From positions 95,190,031-95,254,030 of the forward strand of contig OY804584.1 in assembly GCA_963680875.1 (NCBI GenBank): a DNA stretch of 64,000 nucleotides, read 5' to 3'. Positions 1 through 11,304 of the stretch are shown one piece after another. Position 1 is the first letter of the stretch. Each line of letters begins with the position of its first letter. The notes beneath the pieces were generated by a model. It saw only the letters and a program-made list of their open reading frames with translations, ran no database searches and had not been told where the DNA came from. The position numbers were made by a program, and so were the translations under genes. Source of the DNA: Bathymodiolus brooksi (Eukaryota > Mollusca > Bivalvia > Mytilida > Modiolidae).

Positions 1-236
1 AGTAACTACAACTGTATGTGCATTTTGGGATGTTTCTGTTCTATGTAGAGATATAATACTTTGCAGTAAATGAGCTGAGTACAATTACGTTATTATCCTT
101 CTTGGAATAGTAGTATATATGGATTGTGTTTCATTTCGTGTGGTTATTGTTACCATTCCCTGTAGGCTTATGTATTTCCGGTGGATTTTGTGATGTTCTA
201 ATTCATGGGTAATATCAGTAATATACAAATACCTAC

Positions 237-410
237 CTGTAAAAATACCAAGTATAGCTCCATAGACAAGATACCAGTGATACATTGTTTCTACATACAC
301 AACTCCAAATGTGCTCATTCCTCCTAGAATGAGTATTCCTCCGCTAATGATAAATCTGTTGACATATTTTGTATCGGCAATAAACCCAACTATCAACCTT
401 CCCACAATAC
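237..410 (-). CDS. SLC16-like transporter, exon 5 (helices 8-9), last visible exon
   Basis: This 174-bp exon encodes GRLIVGFIADTKYVNRFIIS, the helix 8 motif and following cytoplasmic loop of SLC16 proteins, then two further hydrophobic stretches ending YGAILGIFTG. The acceptor reads TCTATTACAG and the donor ACAG-GTAGGT; a second GT four bases further on is a weaker alternative that would add four bases and break the phase-1 pattern. No further exon is visible in the remaining 236 bases, so the gene continues beyond the left edge. Confidence 0.9.
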
Positions 411-1195
411 CTGTAATAGACAGATGTGAATGAATGATAGTTGCTAAAATATATGGCCTTTATGATTTTGATTTTTTAACAGATTAGTTTAGGTAAAACG
501 ACACGTGGCTTGCAAGGGGATTAACGACATACAATGTACAAATACGAAAACGAAAAAGCACGTTTAGATAAAAATTTACATCGATTTTTTTTTTTCAATC
601 CTTCTCGATTTGTTTTTAAATCAATCCCTCAGCCTCAGGTAACTGTATTTGACCTTTTAGTGACCGAGTTCAATGTGTGCACTACATAAAAATAGACACA
701 CCCGTACATAGATAAAAATACAGGTGATTATCAACTCGTGAGAGAGAAAAATAACACCTATTTAAACCAATCGAAATGTTGGGTTTACATAATATGCAAA
801 ACAAGATGGGTGCTCATATATCATATACATAAAATATACGTATGCCATCCCGGAATCAAATGATCAACTGCACAAATAAATTTCAATGTGCATATTAAGA
901 TTACGAATCATTGTGATGACAAGAAATAAACGATTGCAGGTACAATCACGTGTAGTATTCATTATGAATGAACATTTCAATAGTTACAATCTGTGATGGC
1001 CTCGTGAAGACATCGCGTTCTGTCCGTCATGTCCATGTTGTTTCGCGGACCGTCCACGTATACACACGGACTTCTCGTTAATTCCGCGTTGTGATAATCC
1101 TTGAAAAGACACGGACTTTGCGTTTTCCGTTTGAGCTGTACTGTATGTCAGACTTTAGCTTTTAAGCTTTGTTGGTAATGTCATCATGCACTTGT
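411..1195. other. Intron between transporter exons 4 and 5, no feature seen
   Basis: AT-rich intronic sequence. I see no open frame, paired repeat or RNA gene in this part. Confidence 0.6.
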
Positions 1196-1199
1196 GAGT

Positions 1200-1308
1200 G
1201 AGGGCCCGGGTGGCTGAAAGAGTTAGACAGTTGGATTACCTAACAACTCATACAAGCCTATCACCAATACGGCGTGGGTTCGTGCCCGGCTTTGTAAATT
1301 ACAAACTA
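1200..1308 (+). repeat. tRNA-derived SINE head (truncated copy)
   Basis: The segment GGGCCCGGGTGGCTGAAAGAG and, about 70 bases later, GGGTTCGTGCCCGGCTTTG resemble RNA polymerase III A and B boxes of a tRNA-like gene. It matches the head of the longer copy at 9997-10260, with only a few differences through CACCAATACGGCGT. It lacks the body and tail and runs straight into a different tandem repeat, so it is a truncated SINE rather than a tRNA gene. Confidence 0.7.
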
Positions 1309-2465
<1,157 letters not shown>

Positions 2466-2734
2466 TGGATAAATACATCATGATGTCACCCTCTGAGGAA
2501 CACCTCGGGTATAGAAAAGGGACTTTTTCTCCGCTGTGGGTAAACTTCCCGAGAACGGAAGTCGGCTTGTTGTCACTGATAAATAAACGTTTGAGAAAAC
2601 CGAAGTCGCAATCAAGAATGAACAATCCAGAGACACTGGTAACATAAAAGGCATACAAGACACAGGACGAAGACAAACAACATAAAACAAGAAAAAAACA
2701 CAACACAAAACAGAAAACTAAAAAGATATCATAT

Positions 2735-3202
2735 AAGGTTAATATACAATACAAAGATATCTTATAAGATTAAATAAAGTATTCCTCCTTAGACATCTTA
2801 TAAGGTTAAATAAAGTATTCCACCTTAGACATCTTATAAGGCTAAATCATCTTACAAGGTTAAATCAAGTATTCCACCTTAGACATCTTACAAGGTTATA
2901 TCATCTTACAAGGTTAAATCAAGTATTCCTCCTTAGATATCTGACAAGGTTAAATCAAGCATTCCTCCTTAGACATCTTACAAGGTTAAATCAAGTATTC
3001 CACCTTAGACATCTTACAAGGTTATATCATCTTACAAGGTTAAATCATCTTACAAGGTTAAATCAAGTATTCCTCCTTAGACATCTGACAAGGTTAAATC
3101 ATCTTACAAGGTTAAATCAAGTATTCCTCCTTAGACATCTTACAAGATTAAATCAAGTATTCCACCTTAGACATCTTACAAGGTTAAATCAAGTATTCCT
3201 CC
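2735..3202. repeat. Minisatellite of about 36 bp with an 18-bp sub-unit
   Basis: The unit combines TTAAATCAAGTATTCCTCC and TTAGACATCTTACAAGG. A shorter unit, TTAAATCATCTTACAAGG, is interspersed. Copies at the left edge have diverged (ATAAGG for ACAAGG), and those on the right are more alike. Confidence 0.85.
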
Positions 3203-3439
3203 TGTCGGGAAATTAACGAACTCACAACTGTGTTGTGCTAGCAACCGATTGCACTGGTAGATATAAAACATATTACCATACCATCGCGGTCATGGCGGTT
3301 CACGAATAAAATTGTTTATCTTCTATCTGCAGTATATTTTACAGTCAAATCTGTGTATAAAGGGCAGCAAGTGAACCTGAAAATGTGCCCTTTATGTCCT
3401 TTATTTACAGGTTAAAATTATATGCACTATTTATTAGAC

Positions 3440-3612
3440 AGTAATTTTTTTATATAGAGGTGCCCTTTATAGACAGTATTTTTTTTATATAGAGGTGCCC
3501 TTTATAGACAGTAATTTTTTTATATAGAGGTGCCCTTTATTGACAGTATTTTTTTATATAGAGGTGCCCTTTATAGACGGTGATTTTTTTTATATAGAGG
3601 TGCCCTTTAATG
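3440..3612. repeat. Minisatellite of about 37 bp, five copies
   Basis: The unit reads ATATAGAGGTGCCCTTTATA followed by GACAGTAATTTTTTT. The poly-T run differs in length between copies, as expected from slippage. Confidence 0.85.
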
Positions 3613-4530
3613 CAGGTTTGACTGTATTAATTTAAGTTTCCTGCAAAACAAAACTAAGAGAGCAAATTTGTGCTTATACTTTGTAAGACATTGTATTTGA
3701 ATGATCAAGAACGAAAAACACGTGGAAAGTCAAAGCATCTGAACAGTCGTATCTGTGAACTATGGTGTTTTGATTTATGTCTACCTGTGCAAATGATTCA
3801 TATCGCCTCTATTGCTAGTTTGATTCCCGACTGTTCGAGGTCTACTCGATATAATTCTTTGTGATAAAGAGTGTTAATGACTTGCTGTTGGATACGTTTT
3901 TCCTCTTTTTTTCCGGGTACTACGGTTTCGTCCATAAATAAATCTGACCATATCACATATCAATATAACTGCAATATTGTTATACAAACCATAAAATATA
4001 TTATCCAATTAAAAAAAATAGATATCAAATTTGGTGCACATGACACGTTTCTGGAATAACCTTCATCGGGTACTCTCAAAATCGGTAGATTGGAAAGCCA
4101 AATAATTTATAAAGTTTTGGGAGCAATAAAACCAAAGGATCTAAACAGGATCGCCAAATCGGCTAAGGTCGCTTATGACTGAGGGAGGAGAACCCTAGTT
4201 TTATTAATAATTATATTATTTAGGAACTTCTGGAATTCAAAATGAAATTGACAAAGTTATACAGCTAAGAGTTGATAAAATGAACTCCAAAAGAACTAAC
4301 TAAATAACAATCATAACAATATTCAGAAATTTCCCTACACTAGTATAACACGACACAAACGTGTCACAGGACATTGAATCTTGTCGCTGGAAGTAAAAAT
4401 AAGTGTCCAAATACATATAAAGGTATCGGCTACTTGTCTAGACTACAACAAACGCATAATAATGTGGGGTTTTTTTTTGGTTTATTTATTGTGACTTATT
4501 TTGTTTTGTCTTTTAACATATTTAACATAC
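3613..4530. other. Intronic stretch with no recognised feature
   Basis: AT-rich sequence next to transporter exon 4. Small open frames are present but none has a recognisable motif or good splice context. Confidence 0.5.
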
Positions 4531-4728
4531 CTGAAATGCCGGATACTGTAATCACCATACTAGCTTCTTTAGTGGACAGTCCTTTACTCTTTGCATAATC
4601 CGGGAACATAACATACGGTATGAAGTAAGCAAGTAAAGCGAAAACTCCCGAGATCAAATGCAAAATAAATCCAACATTTGAAAGAATTGTCTTGACTATT
4701 TCTGTCAATTTTTTATCTGATTCACTTT
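4531..4728 (-). CDS. SLC16-like transporter, exon 4 (loop and helix 7)
   Basis: This 198-bp exon begins with acidic and basic residues SESDKKLTEIVKT, the end of the central loop. It continues into helix 7 (VGFILHLISGVFALLAYFIP) and the stretch YVMFPDYAKSKGLSTKEASM, which matches the Y-x-P-x-x-Y-A-x-x-x-G-x-x-x-x-x-A segment after helix 7 in the family. The acceptor is CCTTTTCAG and the donor GTATGT. The last base G joins GT of exon 5 to make Gly in SGIVGRL. It is about 2 kb downstream of exon 3, and a SINE lies in the intron between them. Confidence 0.9.
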
Positions 4729-5110
4729 CTGAAAAGGAAGACTTTCAATTAATACTTCTAGAACAAATGGTTATTTCAACAAATAGATTTGACAAAAAGA
4801 TAGTTTTATTTTTATATAGCGGGTAGTGAACATTTTTGTAGTATTTATTCTAGCTGTATTTACACATTGATGTAGTGTATATGTGTTTTTGTCGTACTTG
4901 CCCAACAGGTTAGTTTGATTTTATAGTGCTATAAGTCTGAAATGAAGACTACACGCGAACATATTATCCTGCCTTCGAGGCAACCGGTCTTTGCTTCGCG
5001 GAGAAGTAGCAAATTGCAATTCAATAGTCTTTATTGATGCTAACCATTACATTACGGAGGACCTATGGTTTAATAAAGGAGTACATATATCATCATATTC
5101 ACAGTTTAGT

Positions 5111-5378
5111 CTGGTTTAGTTTATGGCGCTTAACGCCACTTTCAGAAATATTTCAGTTATATCGTGGCGTTCAGTTTTATTGGTGCAGGAATCCGGAGTA
5201 CCCAGAGAAAGCCACCGACCTGTCACATGTGTAAGTCGCTGATAAACTTTATCACATAATGTTGTATCGAGTACACTTCGCCATGAAAGGTGTTCGAACT
5301 CACGACTTTAGTGGTTATAGGCAATGCTTGCACAAGTAGTTGTAAATCCAACTACCATACGATCACGGCCACGACGGC
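5111..5378 (-). repeat. tRNA-headed SINE, full-length copy
   Basis: Read on the minus strand it begins near CGTGATCGTATGGTAGTTGG (A-box-like), has a B-box-like GAGTTCGAACACC, then a body with TCTCTGGGTACTCCGGATTC, and ends in the CACGATATAACTGAAATATT tail before GCGTTAA. Copies of the same family lie at 6437-6652, 16203-16475, 40541-40790 and 55195-55447. Members are diverged, so this is not a recent burst. Confidence 0.82.
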
Positions 5379-5809
5379 CCCACCTTCTGTTTACATGGTC
5401 TATGTAGTTTGTGTATGCAATATTCATTATCATTAATCTTTACACCATTGTACATCATCACATAGGTTCTACTTGCTACCAAACTATTCTACTGTTAAAT
5501 TATTTGGCTTCCAAATCCTTTGACTTTGGGAGGACCTGATGAATGTTAATCTAGAAACGCATCGTGTTGACTAAATTAGATATTTACGTTTCTATGACAA
5601 CAATCTAAACCTTTACCACCAGAGAGGGTCGGTGGTGTACGAAACAATACAAAAACAAAAACATGATTTCAATTTTCCCATTGTGAACTTTATATTTATA
5701 TACATGCATTACAACATTTCCACAGCACCTGCATGTGCAATATATATCTCTCAGTTGATATGATTTTCCAGAGCTTGTGGTTCATATCTTTATTTCCTTG
5801 CTAGAGGGT

Positions 5810-6245
5810 TGCTGCTAACAAGGAACTTACTAAACCATGTGATGCTAGTGTGGTTAATTTGAAGTCATCACTCTGCAAGTCTCACAGTTGGCATCATGAT
5901 TTGAACACTCATTACTGAATACATGTGTCTCAGATGACCACGGAGATGTTGACAATCACGATCTCCTTTCCTCAATTATGTCTTGTCACCATCTTCTAAC
6001 AATAGTAACATAACAGGTTTCACTAGTGCGGGAAGACCTTTTTTACCTTTCCGGAGCACCTGAGTTCATTCCAGGTTTCTAGTGTTTTGTGGATCACTAG
6101 TTTTTGCTTTCTCTTTTTTATTTTGTCTATTGATTTGTTTGTCTTTTTTCGACTTGCGGCTTCTGGTTATCCCATTAATATCTTCAAGATTTTGTTCCTT
6201 CGCAAAGAAGTCTGTTAAACATTGTGTGCAGCATGGCATTCTATT
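5810..6245 (+). repeat. Dispersed bivalve-type repeat with the TTTCCGGAGCACCTGAGTTC core
   Basis: The core TTTCCGGAGCACCTGAGTTC followed by TAGTGTTTTGTGGATCA and CGACTTGCGGCTTCTG recurs in diverged form at 54870-55165, with partial copies at 7240-7370 and 9690-9830. It has no long open frame. I recognise it as a repeat type common in bivalve sequence but cannot assign a transposon class. Confidence 0.6.
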
Positions 6246-6436
6246 CACAATCCTCACAAGTTACATACTATAGTCCACGATCAGACTTTGCGTATTAAAA
6301 TCTGACAGCACACACTGCTCCCCTCCATCGACAGTGTTCTTCGAACCCTTACATGTTGGGATGCATTGGGGAGCTATGCGGGTTGAGTCCTGTTAACCGT
6401 CAGTTTTCAGCTGTATTATACTGATATGAGGTTTAT

Positions 6437-6652
6437 AATGGTTTGGTTGGTTTCTGGTGTTTAACGCCACTTTCAACAATTTTCTAGTTATATCGTGGCG
6501 GTCAGTATTGTTGATGGGGGAAACCAGAGTACCTGGAGAAAACCAGCGACTTGTCGCAAGTAACTGACTCACTCTATCACATAATGTTGTATCGAGTACG
6601 CCTCCCCATGAATGGGGTTCGAACTCCCAACTTTAATGGTGATAGGTTCCGA
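6437..6652 (-). repeat. tRNA-headed SINE, 5'-truncated copy
   Basis: Same family as 5111-5378: it keeps the tail, the ATATCGTGGCGGTCAGT segment, the body and the B-box-like GTTCGAACTCCC. It stops within the head just before transporter exon 3, whose donor lies about 30 bases away. Confidence 0.8.
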
Positions 6653-6682
6653 TTGCTTTTTAATGTATATTTAGAATATTAC

Positions 6683-6934
6683 CTTCTTTTTTGTTGATAG
6701 AATCTGTATTTAACAAAGCACCAGCCACAACACCTTGTAACATAACTCCTGATAGGATAAGAAAAGTCCCTCTCCAACCATACTGTTCCAGACAGAACGT
6801 TGTTAAGAACGGTAGTACAAACGTACCAAAACTGCCACCCATAGAAGATATTGCCGCGGCCAATGATCTATGTTTATCAAATCCTACAGCAACAGAAACT
6901 TCAGAGGCCAAGTGTAAATGTCCCATACCGACAC
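6683..6934 (-). CDS. SLC16-like transporter, exon 3 (helices 4-6)
   Basis: This 252-bp exon carries [20 protein letters not shown], then [20 protein letters not shown], a helix ending in [15 protein letters not shown], and helix 6. The Phe-Asp-Lys-His-Arg-Ser-Leu-Ala segment matches the Y-F-x-K-R-R-x-L-A motif after helix 4 of SLC16 proteins, and W-R-x-x-F is the usual start of helix 6. The acceptor reads TTTTATTCTAG and the donor GTAATATT. The exon ends in a Lys/Glu-rich stretch that begins the central cytosolic loop. That loop is short here, since exon 4 joins directly to it and reaches helix 7 within about 20 residues. Confidence 0.9.
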
Positions 6935-6999
6935 CTAGAATAAAACCAAACAGTACATTAATTAATTATGGATTTTGACGGTGGCTTTCTCGAAAAAGA

Positions 7000-7102
7000 A
7001 AAGAAATTGCGCCCGGAAAACAGTACAGCGCCACTATATAGCTAAAATACTGCTAAATTTGGCGTTAAACACTAATCAATCAATCAATTAATCAATCAAA
7101 AC
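7000..7102 (+). repeat. SINE 3' tail fragment
   Basis: Only the tail is kept: TATATAGCTAAAATACTGCT, then TTGGCGTTAAACAC and a (CAAT)n run. It belongs to the tail shared by several SINEs here. Confidence 0.7.
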
Positions 7103-7239
7103 GGTTCATTTGTTAAAAGTTCTCCACATTTTCGAGAATTGATCAATATTTACAGTTTTAGATGTAACTTTTGATCATATTTTCAGTGGTTTAACAAACA
7201 AAAAAACAAGTAAATTACATAATGTTGTGGACATGATTG

Positions 7240-7370
7240 TATGGTATATTTAGTTTTCTGTGTAATGTTTTGTAGATCTATCATTGTTTGTCTTCTGTCC
7301 TTTTCTTTTGGTCATTTTATTATCTATCCTTCGCTTTACGGCTTCTGATTACACCTTTCGTAACTTTTCG
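7240..7370 (+). repeat. Fragment of the dispersed repeat also at 5810 and 54870
   Basis: It shares TTTTCTGTGTAATGTTTTGT, GTAGATC, TTTGTCTTCTGTCC and CGGCTTCTGATT with the copy ending at 55165. Confidence 0.6.
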
Positions 7371-7739
7371 TACATGTATTTCATGTACCTATTGTGACTA
7401 AAACTGTGAGTGAGTTCGGTTGCTATTCGTGGAGAGGTGTATTCGATGCAATCAATAGGTATGATTAATAATAAACACTGACCACAGGCAGGGGCATAGC
7501 ATTTCATTTGATTCCATAACGCGATCGTCTACCTTTTACGTGCCACATCACGCTACCTGTACAGGCTCGAACATCACGCGTAACGTCATATAAACTTATT
7601 TAATATGTAACCCTGTTCTACAATGTGTGACGTAAAAATGTTTTTGACATTCACTTCACTGAGTTTGGTGCTGTTATGACAACTGTTTTACCTGTTTTGT
7701 TCAAGTATTGTTATAAATACTGTTATAGTGGCAGCCGGA

Positions 7740-7962
7740 AACTTTGAGCCGTAATGAAAGGAGGAGGTTTGGCGCTTTAAAATCTGATTCAACCCACCAT
7801 TTCTTTAGAAATGCCTATACCAAGTCAGGGTCATTACGGTTTTCACAGTTTTCCGGTTGTTGACTGATTTTGTCTGTTTATATACTTATGAGTTTTGACT
7901 TTCCCTTTGTAAGATTGCTCGGAGTTCGGTAATTTTGTTATTACCCTTATTTATATCGAAAT
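7740..7962 (+). repeat. Mollusc-wide dispersed repeat (CAACCCACCATTT / ACCAAGTCAGG type)
   Basis: Diagnostic stretches are GGAGGAGGTTTGGCGC, CAACCCACCATTTCTTTAG, AATGCCTATACCAAGTCAGG and CTCGGAGTTCGGTAATTTTG, in that order. I recall this arrangement from bivalve genomes. It ends just beside the donor of transporter exon 2. Confidence 0.6.
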
Positions 7963-7973
7963 AAACATCTTAC

Positions 7974-8117
7974 CCGTTACAAAGCCGTATGTCAGATACA
8001 GGAAGTACATTGATGGTACAAACATACTGGTTGCCAAGCCAACTGTAGCAATAATGGATCCAAGGATTGCCACCTTCCGGCACCCATGATGCTTTACAAG
8101 TATCCCGCCTACTGATC
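7974..8117 (-). CDS. SLC16-like transporter, exon 2 (helices 2-3)
   Basis: This 144-bp exon is flanked by an AG acceptor (AATAACAG) and a GTAAG donor. It encodes GSVGGILVKHHGCRKVAILG and then a second hydrophobic stretch ending YLTYGFVTG. The pattern Gly-x-x-x-x-x-Leu-Val-x-x-x-Gly-Cys-Arg-x-Val-Ala-x-Leu-Gly is the helix 2-3 region of SLC16 proteins, including the cytoplasmic G-x-R motif of the major facilitator superfamily. Its first two bases complete a Gly codon begun by exon 1, and its last base begins a Gly codon finished by exon 3. It was too short for ordinary ORF detection and is set by splice sites and family pattern. Confidence 0.88.
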
Positions 8118-8317
8118 CTGTTATTGCCAAAACAAAAATGTAAAAGATGAAATAATAATAAAATGAAAAGCTAAAAATACGACACTTACAGTAACAATTC
8201 CAATATCAACTAGGAAGAACTGTTTTAGATACCTAAAACTTATGTCTCCCTTTAATGCGACCATCTGTACAACAATAAGTTACACATTATGAGTTGAATG
8301 ATACTATATAAAAACAA

Positions 8318-9262
8318 TTATTTGACCTTGAGGTTAAAGGTCAAGGTCCCACAAAGGTCATTACGGTACGCGACACACCGCCTTATGGTCCTGCACATAC
8401 GAACTATCTTCCAATGAACAGTTTTGTTGGATTTATTTGAATTATTTGACCTTGAGGTCAAAGGTCAAGGTCCCACGAAGGTCATTACGGTATGCGACAC
8501 ACTGCTTTATGGTCATGCACCTACATTCCAATTATCATTGACCTATCTCGAAAGACAAAATTGTTATGGCCCGGACAATAAAATACTATTTAAAAAACAA
8601 TTATTTGACCTGGAGGTCAAAGGTCAGGGTCCCACGAAGGTCATTATGGTACGCGACACACCGCTTTATGGTCATGCACATACGAACTATCTGTCAATGA
8701 ACAGTTTTGTTGGATTTATTTGAATTATTTGACCTGGAGGTCAAAGGTCAAGGTCCCACAAAGGTCATTACTGTACGCGACACACCGCCTTATGGTCCTG
8801 CACATACGAACTATCTTCCAATAAACAGTTTTGTTGGATTTATTTGAATTATTTCACCTTCAGGTCAAAGGTCAAGGTCATTACGGCATGCGACACACCG
8901 CCTTATGGTCATACATCCATATACCAATTATCATTTACCTATCTCGAAAGACAAAAATGTTATGGCCCAGACAAGAACATACTTTTTAAAAAACAATTAT
9001 TTGACCTTGATGTCAAAGGTCAAGGTCCCATGAAGGTCATTACGGTATGTGACACACCCCCTTATGGTCATGCATATACGAACTATCTGTCCGTGAACAG
9101 TTTTGTTGTATTTATTTGAACTATTTGACCTTGAAGTCAAAGGTCAAGGTCCCATTAAGGTCATTACGGTACGCAACACACCGCCGTGTGGTTATGCACC
9201 CACATACCAATTATCATTGACCTACCTCGAAAGACAAAAACGTTATGGTCTGGATAAGCTTC
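8318..9262 (+). repeat. Tandem repeat of about 124 bp carrying AGGTCA direct repeats, seven units
   Basis: Units begin TTATTTGACCTTGAGGTCA and continue with GGTCATTACGGTACGCGACA and CACCGCCTTATGGTC. Unit starts are near 8318, 8440, 8600, 8724, 8848, 8996 and 9120; two longer spacings contain an extra block (TATCTCGAAAGACAAAA). Four units contain a perfect AGGTCAAAGGTCA, at 8455, 8614, 8738 and 8862. Open frames across it are repeat by-products. Confidence 0.85.
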
Positions 9263-9689
9263 GCTGAGAAGAAGCGGAAGAAGCGGAAGAAAAAATTAGA
9301 CTAAAGCAATAAATATTACAATCGTAGAAAGAGGCAAACTTGATACCCCTAACAAATATATGACTGCTCACTTCCCTCACTTGGCACTTCAATAAAAAAG
9401 TGGTGGAGTTAAACTAGTCTCATGAGGTCATGCAAGTTCTTTCCACATGTGAGTAGCATGACATGTAGCAGTCAAATTACATGGAATACCCATATAATTG
9501 AAAATAATTTAAAATGTGAGTAAAGTGACATTTTCGGCATATGCAAAGAACAAGTTGCAATTTTTGCTATGCATATTGAACACTGGTGTACCGGGCTGAA
9601 ATGCTTGTACGCTGAGGTCTGGGTATGGATTGCCAAACACGAGAAACAGACAACTCTATGATATAACAGCTAAACTGAAGTAAACACTG

Positions 9690-9830
9690 CTTGTTTGATT
9701 GATCTCTGTGTAGTGTTTCATTTCTTTGTGGCCATCATACCCATTGCCCTTTTTTCGTAGCCTTTCTGCACTAGACACAATGGTGGGTGTTTATTTGCTT
9801 GATTTCTGAGTAATATATTATTTCTTTGTG
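9690..9830 (+). repeat. Diverged dispersed-repeat fragment with internal near-duplicate
   Basis: GATCTCTGTGTAGTGTTTC and CATTTCTTTGTGG recur about 110 bases later as GATTTCTGAGTAATATATT and ATTTCTTTGTGG. It resembles the GTGTAGTGTTTTG part of the repeat at 54990-55165. Confidence 0.45.
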
Positions 9831-9994
9831 GATAGGGTCATTGACCCTTCTTTATGATAATGATGTTAGTATTAGATATATTTTTGCAGACATTTACGGT
9901 ATAATGAATTGAGAAGGAGCTTTACATTTGCCTGATCTACTACCATCTTTTAATAGCTACGTTTTAATTTAGATGACATGCACCTACTTTTCTG

Positions 9995-10262
9995 GGGCCC
10001 CGGGTGGCTCAATGAGTTAGGTAGTTGGATTATCTAACAACTCATACAAACCTATCACCAATACGGCGTAGGTTCGCGCCCGGCTTTGTAAATTAAAACA
10101 AGGGTGCACTCGACTCGCAGCCGCAAGTGATCAAGTTTACCAGTTGCTTGCCCAGGGTAGGTGGTTCTCTCCGGCTTCTTCCACCACTAAAACTGGTCGC
10201 CATCATATAGCTGAAAAATTGCTGAAAGTGGCGTTAAAACACCAAAAATCAAAATCAACCTA
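9995..10262 (+). repeat. tRNA-derived SINE, full-length copy
   Basis: The head has A-box-like GTGGCTCAATGAGTTAGG and B-box-like GGTTCGCGCCC. The body includes TCGCAGCCGCAAGTGATCAA and TAGGTGGTTCTCTCCGGC. The tail is ATATAGCTGAAAAATTGCTG and GTGGCGTTAAAACACC. The head differs from that of the 5111-type SINE while the tail is related, as when SINEs share a LINE-recognised tail. Confidence 0.82.
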
Positions 10263-10279
10263 CTTTTTCTGGCTATAAG

Positions 10280-10355
10280 GACACTAACACGATATAACAG
10301 AAATATTGTTGAAAGTGACGTTAAACACAATAAACCAATCACAAATCAATCAAAC
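10280..10355 (+). repeat. SINE 3' tail fragment
   Basis: Contains CACGATATAACAGAAATATT, GTTGAAAGTGACGTTAAACAC and a CAATC-rich tail, adjacent to the SINE at 9995. Confidence 0.65.
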
Positions 10356-10710
10356 AATATAACTATTTGTGTTAACGACACAAATAGAAGTTCTAAAAGT
10401 AATAAGAAAGTTCAACGATAAACTTGTTTAAGAACATCAATTGTAAGCTGTATAAAGGAATCACGGTCATCCAATATTTGATCAAAATCTTTCGAGCAAA
10501 GTTAGCGATAACAGTGGCGATTTTAACATGTGGTGAAGAAATATTCGTATGTATACATGTACCTCGGGTCTCTATGTATAAAAAGTTATTAAAACAAAAA
10601 AAGATCCGAACAAAGATGCGCTGTTTTTAAGACTATAACTGAACATATTCAGATTCACAATTAAAACACTTTGAACAATTTCTCATATGTATTTGTATAT
10701 TGTAATAATG

Positions 10711-10930
10711 CCCAGGCCTCAACATTAACGTTTGTCCGATTGTCCGGTACCAGTGAAAACTGACGTCGGACAAGTAGATTTTGTATTACGGTTGTCCGAC
10801 CGGACAAGTGAAAAAATCAGAGATTCCCAAACGTGCCGGTACGATGGACAAATCTATTTCCACTGGTATAAAATACTGGGTTTGTTGTATAAAAGAGCCC
10901 TGTTTGATCTCCAATTTGTCCATAATTTAT
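10711..10930 (+). repeat. GTCGGACAA-containing dispersed repeat
   Basis: It begins CAGGCCTCAACATTAACG and carries several TGTCCG / CGGACAA motifs. An inverted partner is at 15760-16040, where ATGTTAATGTAGAGGCCTGA and GTCGGACAAG appear, and a third related patch lies at 27655-27790. Transposon class unknown. Confidence 0.5.
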
Positions 10931-11304
10931 TTTGATTAAAACTAAAGTGAAACGCCAGATCAAAACTCTTTTATTGTATCATTTATCGTTCCTCCATATG
11001 AAGTTCAAGGACATTGATAAAAATTAAAGTCGCAATGTGCGCATGCCCGAAAAGATCAGTGGCAATTTTAAAACCAGCGCAAATTTTCTAAGAAAATATG
11101 AAAATTCTAGATAACTAAAGAACTTGAAATCACTGTGCTTGATGAGGAAACGTGTAGAAACGACTTATTATCTATGCAAATTGTGTGAAAACATTTTAAT
11201 CGTTAATTATTTGAGTTTTATTTTTTACGTATGCAGTTCGAAACTTTAAATACTGACTTACGATACTTCCGGTGTTGATGTAAACACATTATCAGCTGTT
11301 CAGA

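Noticed and set aside
8424..9119. Two open frames of 91-99 codons as genes
   Set aside because: They lie wholly within the 124-bp tandem repeat and repeat the same residues.
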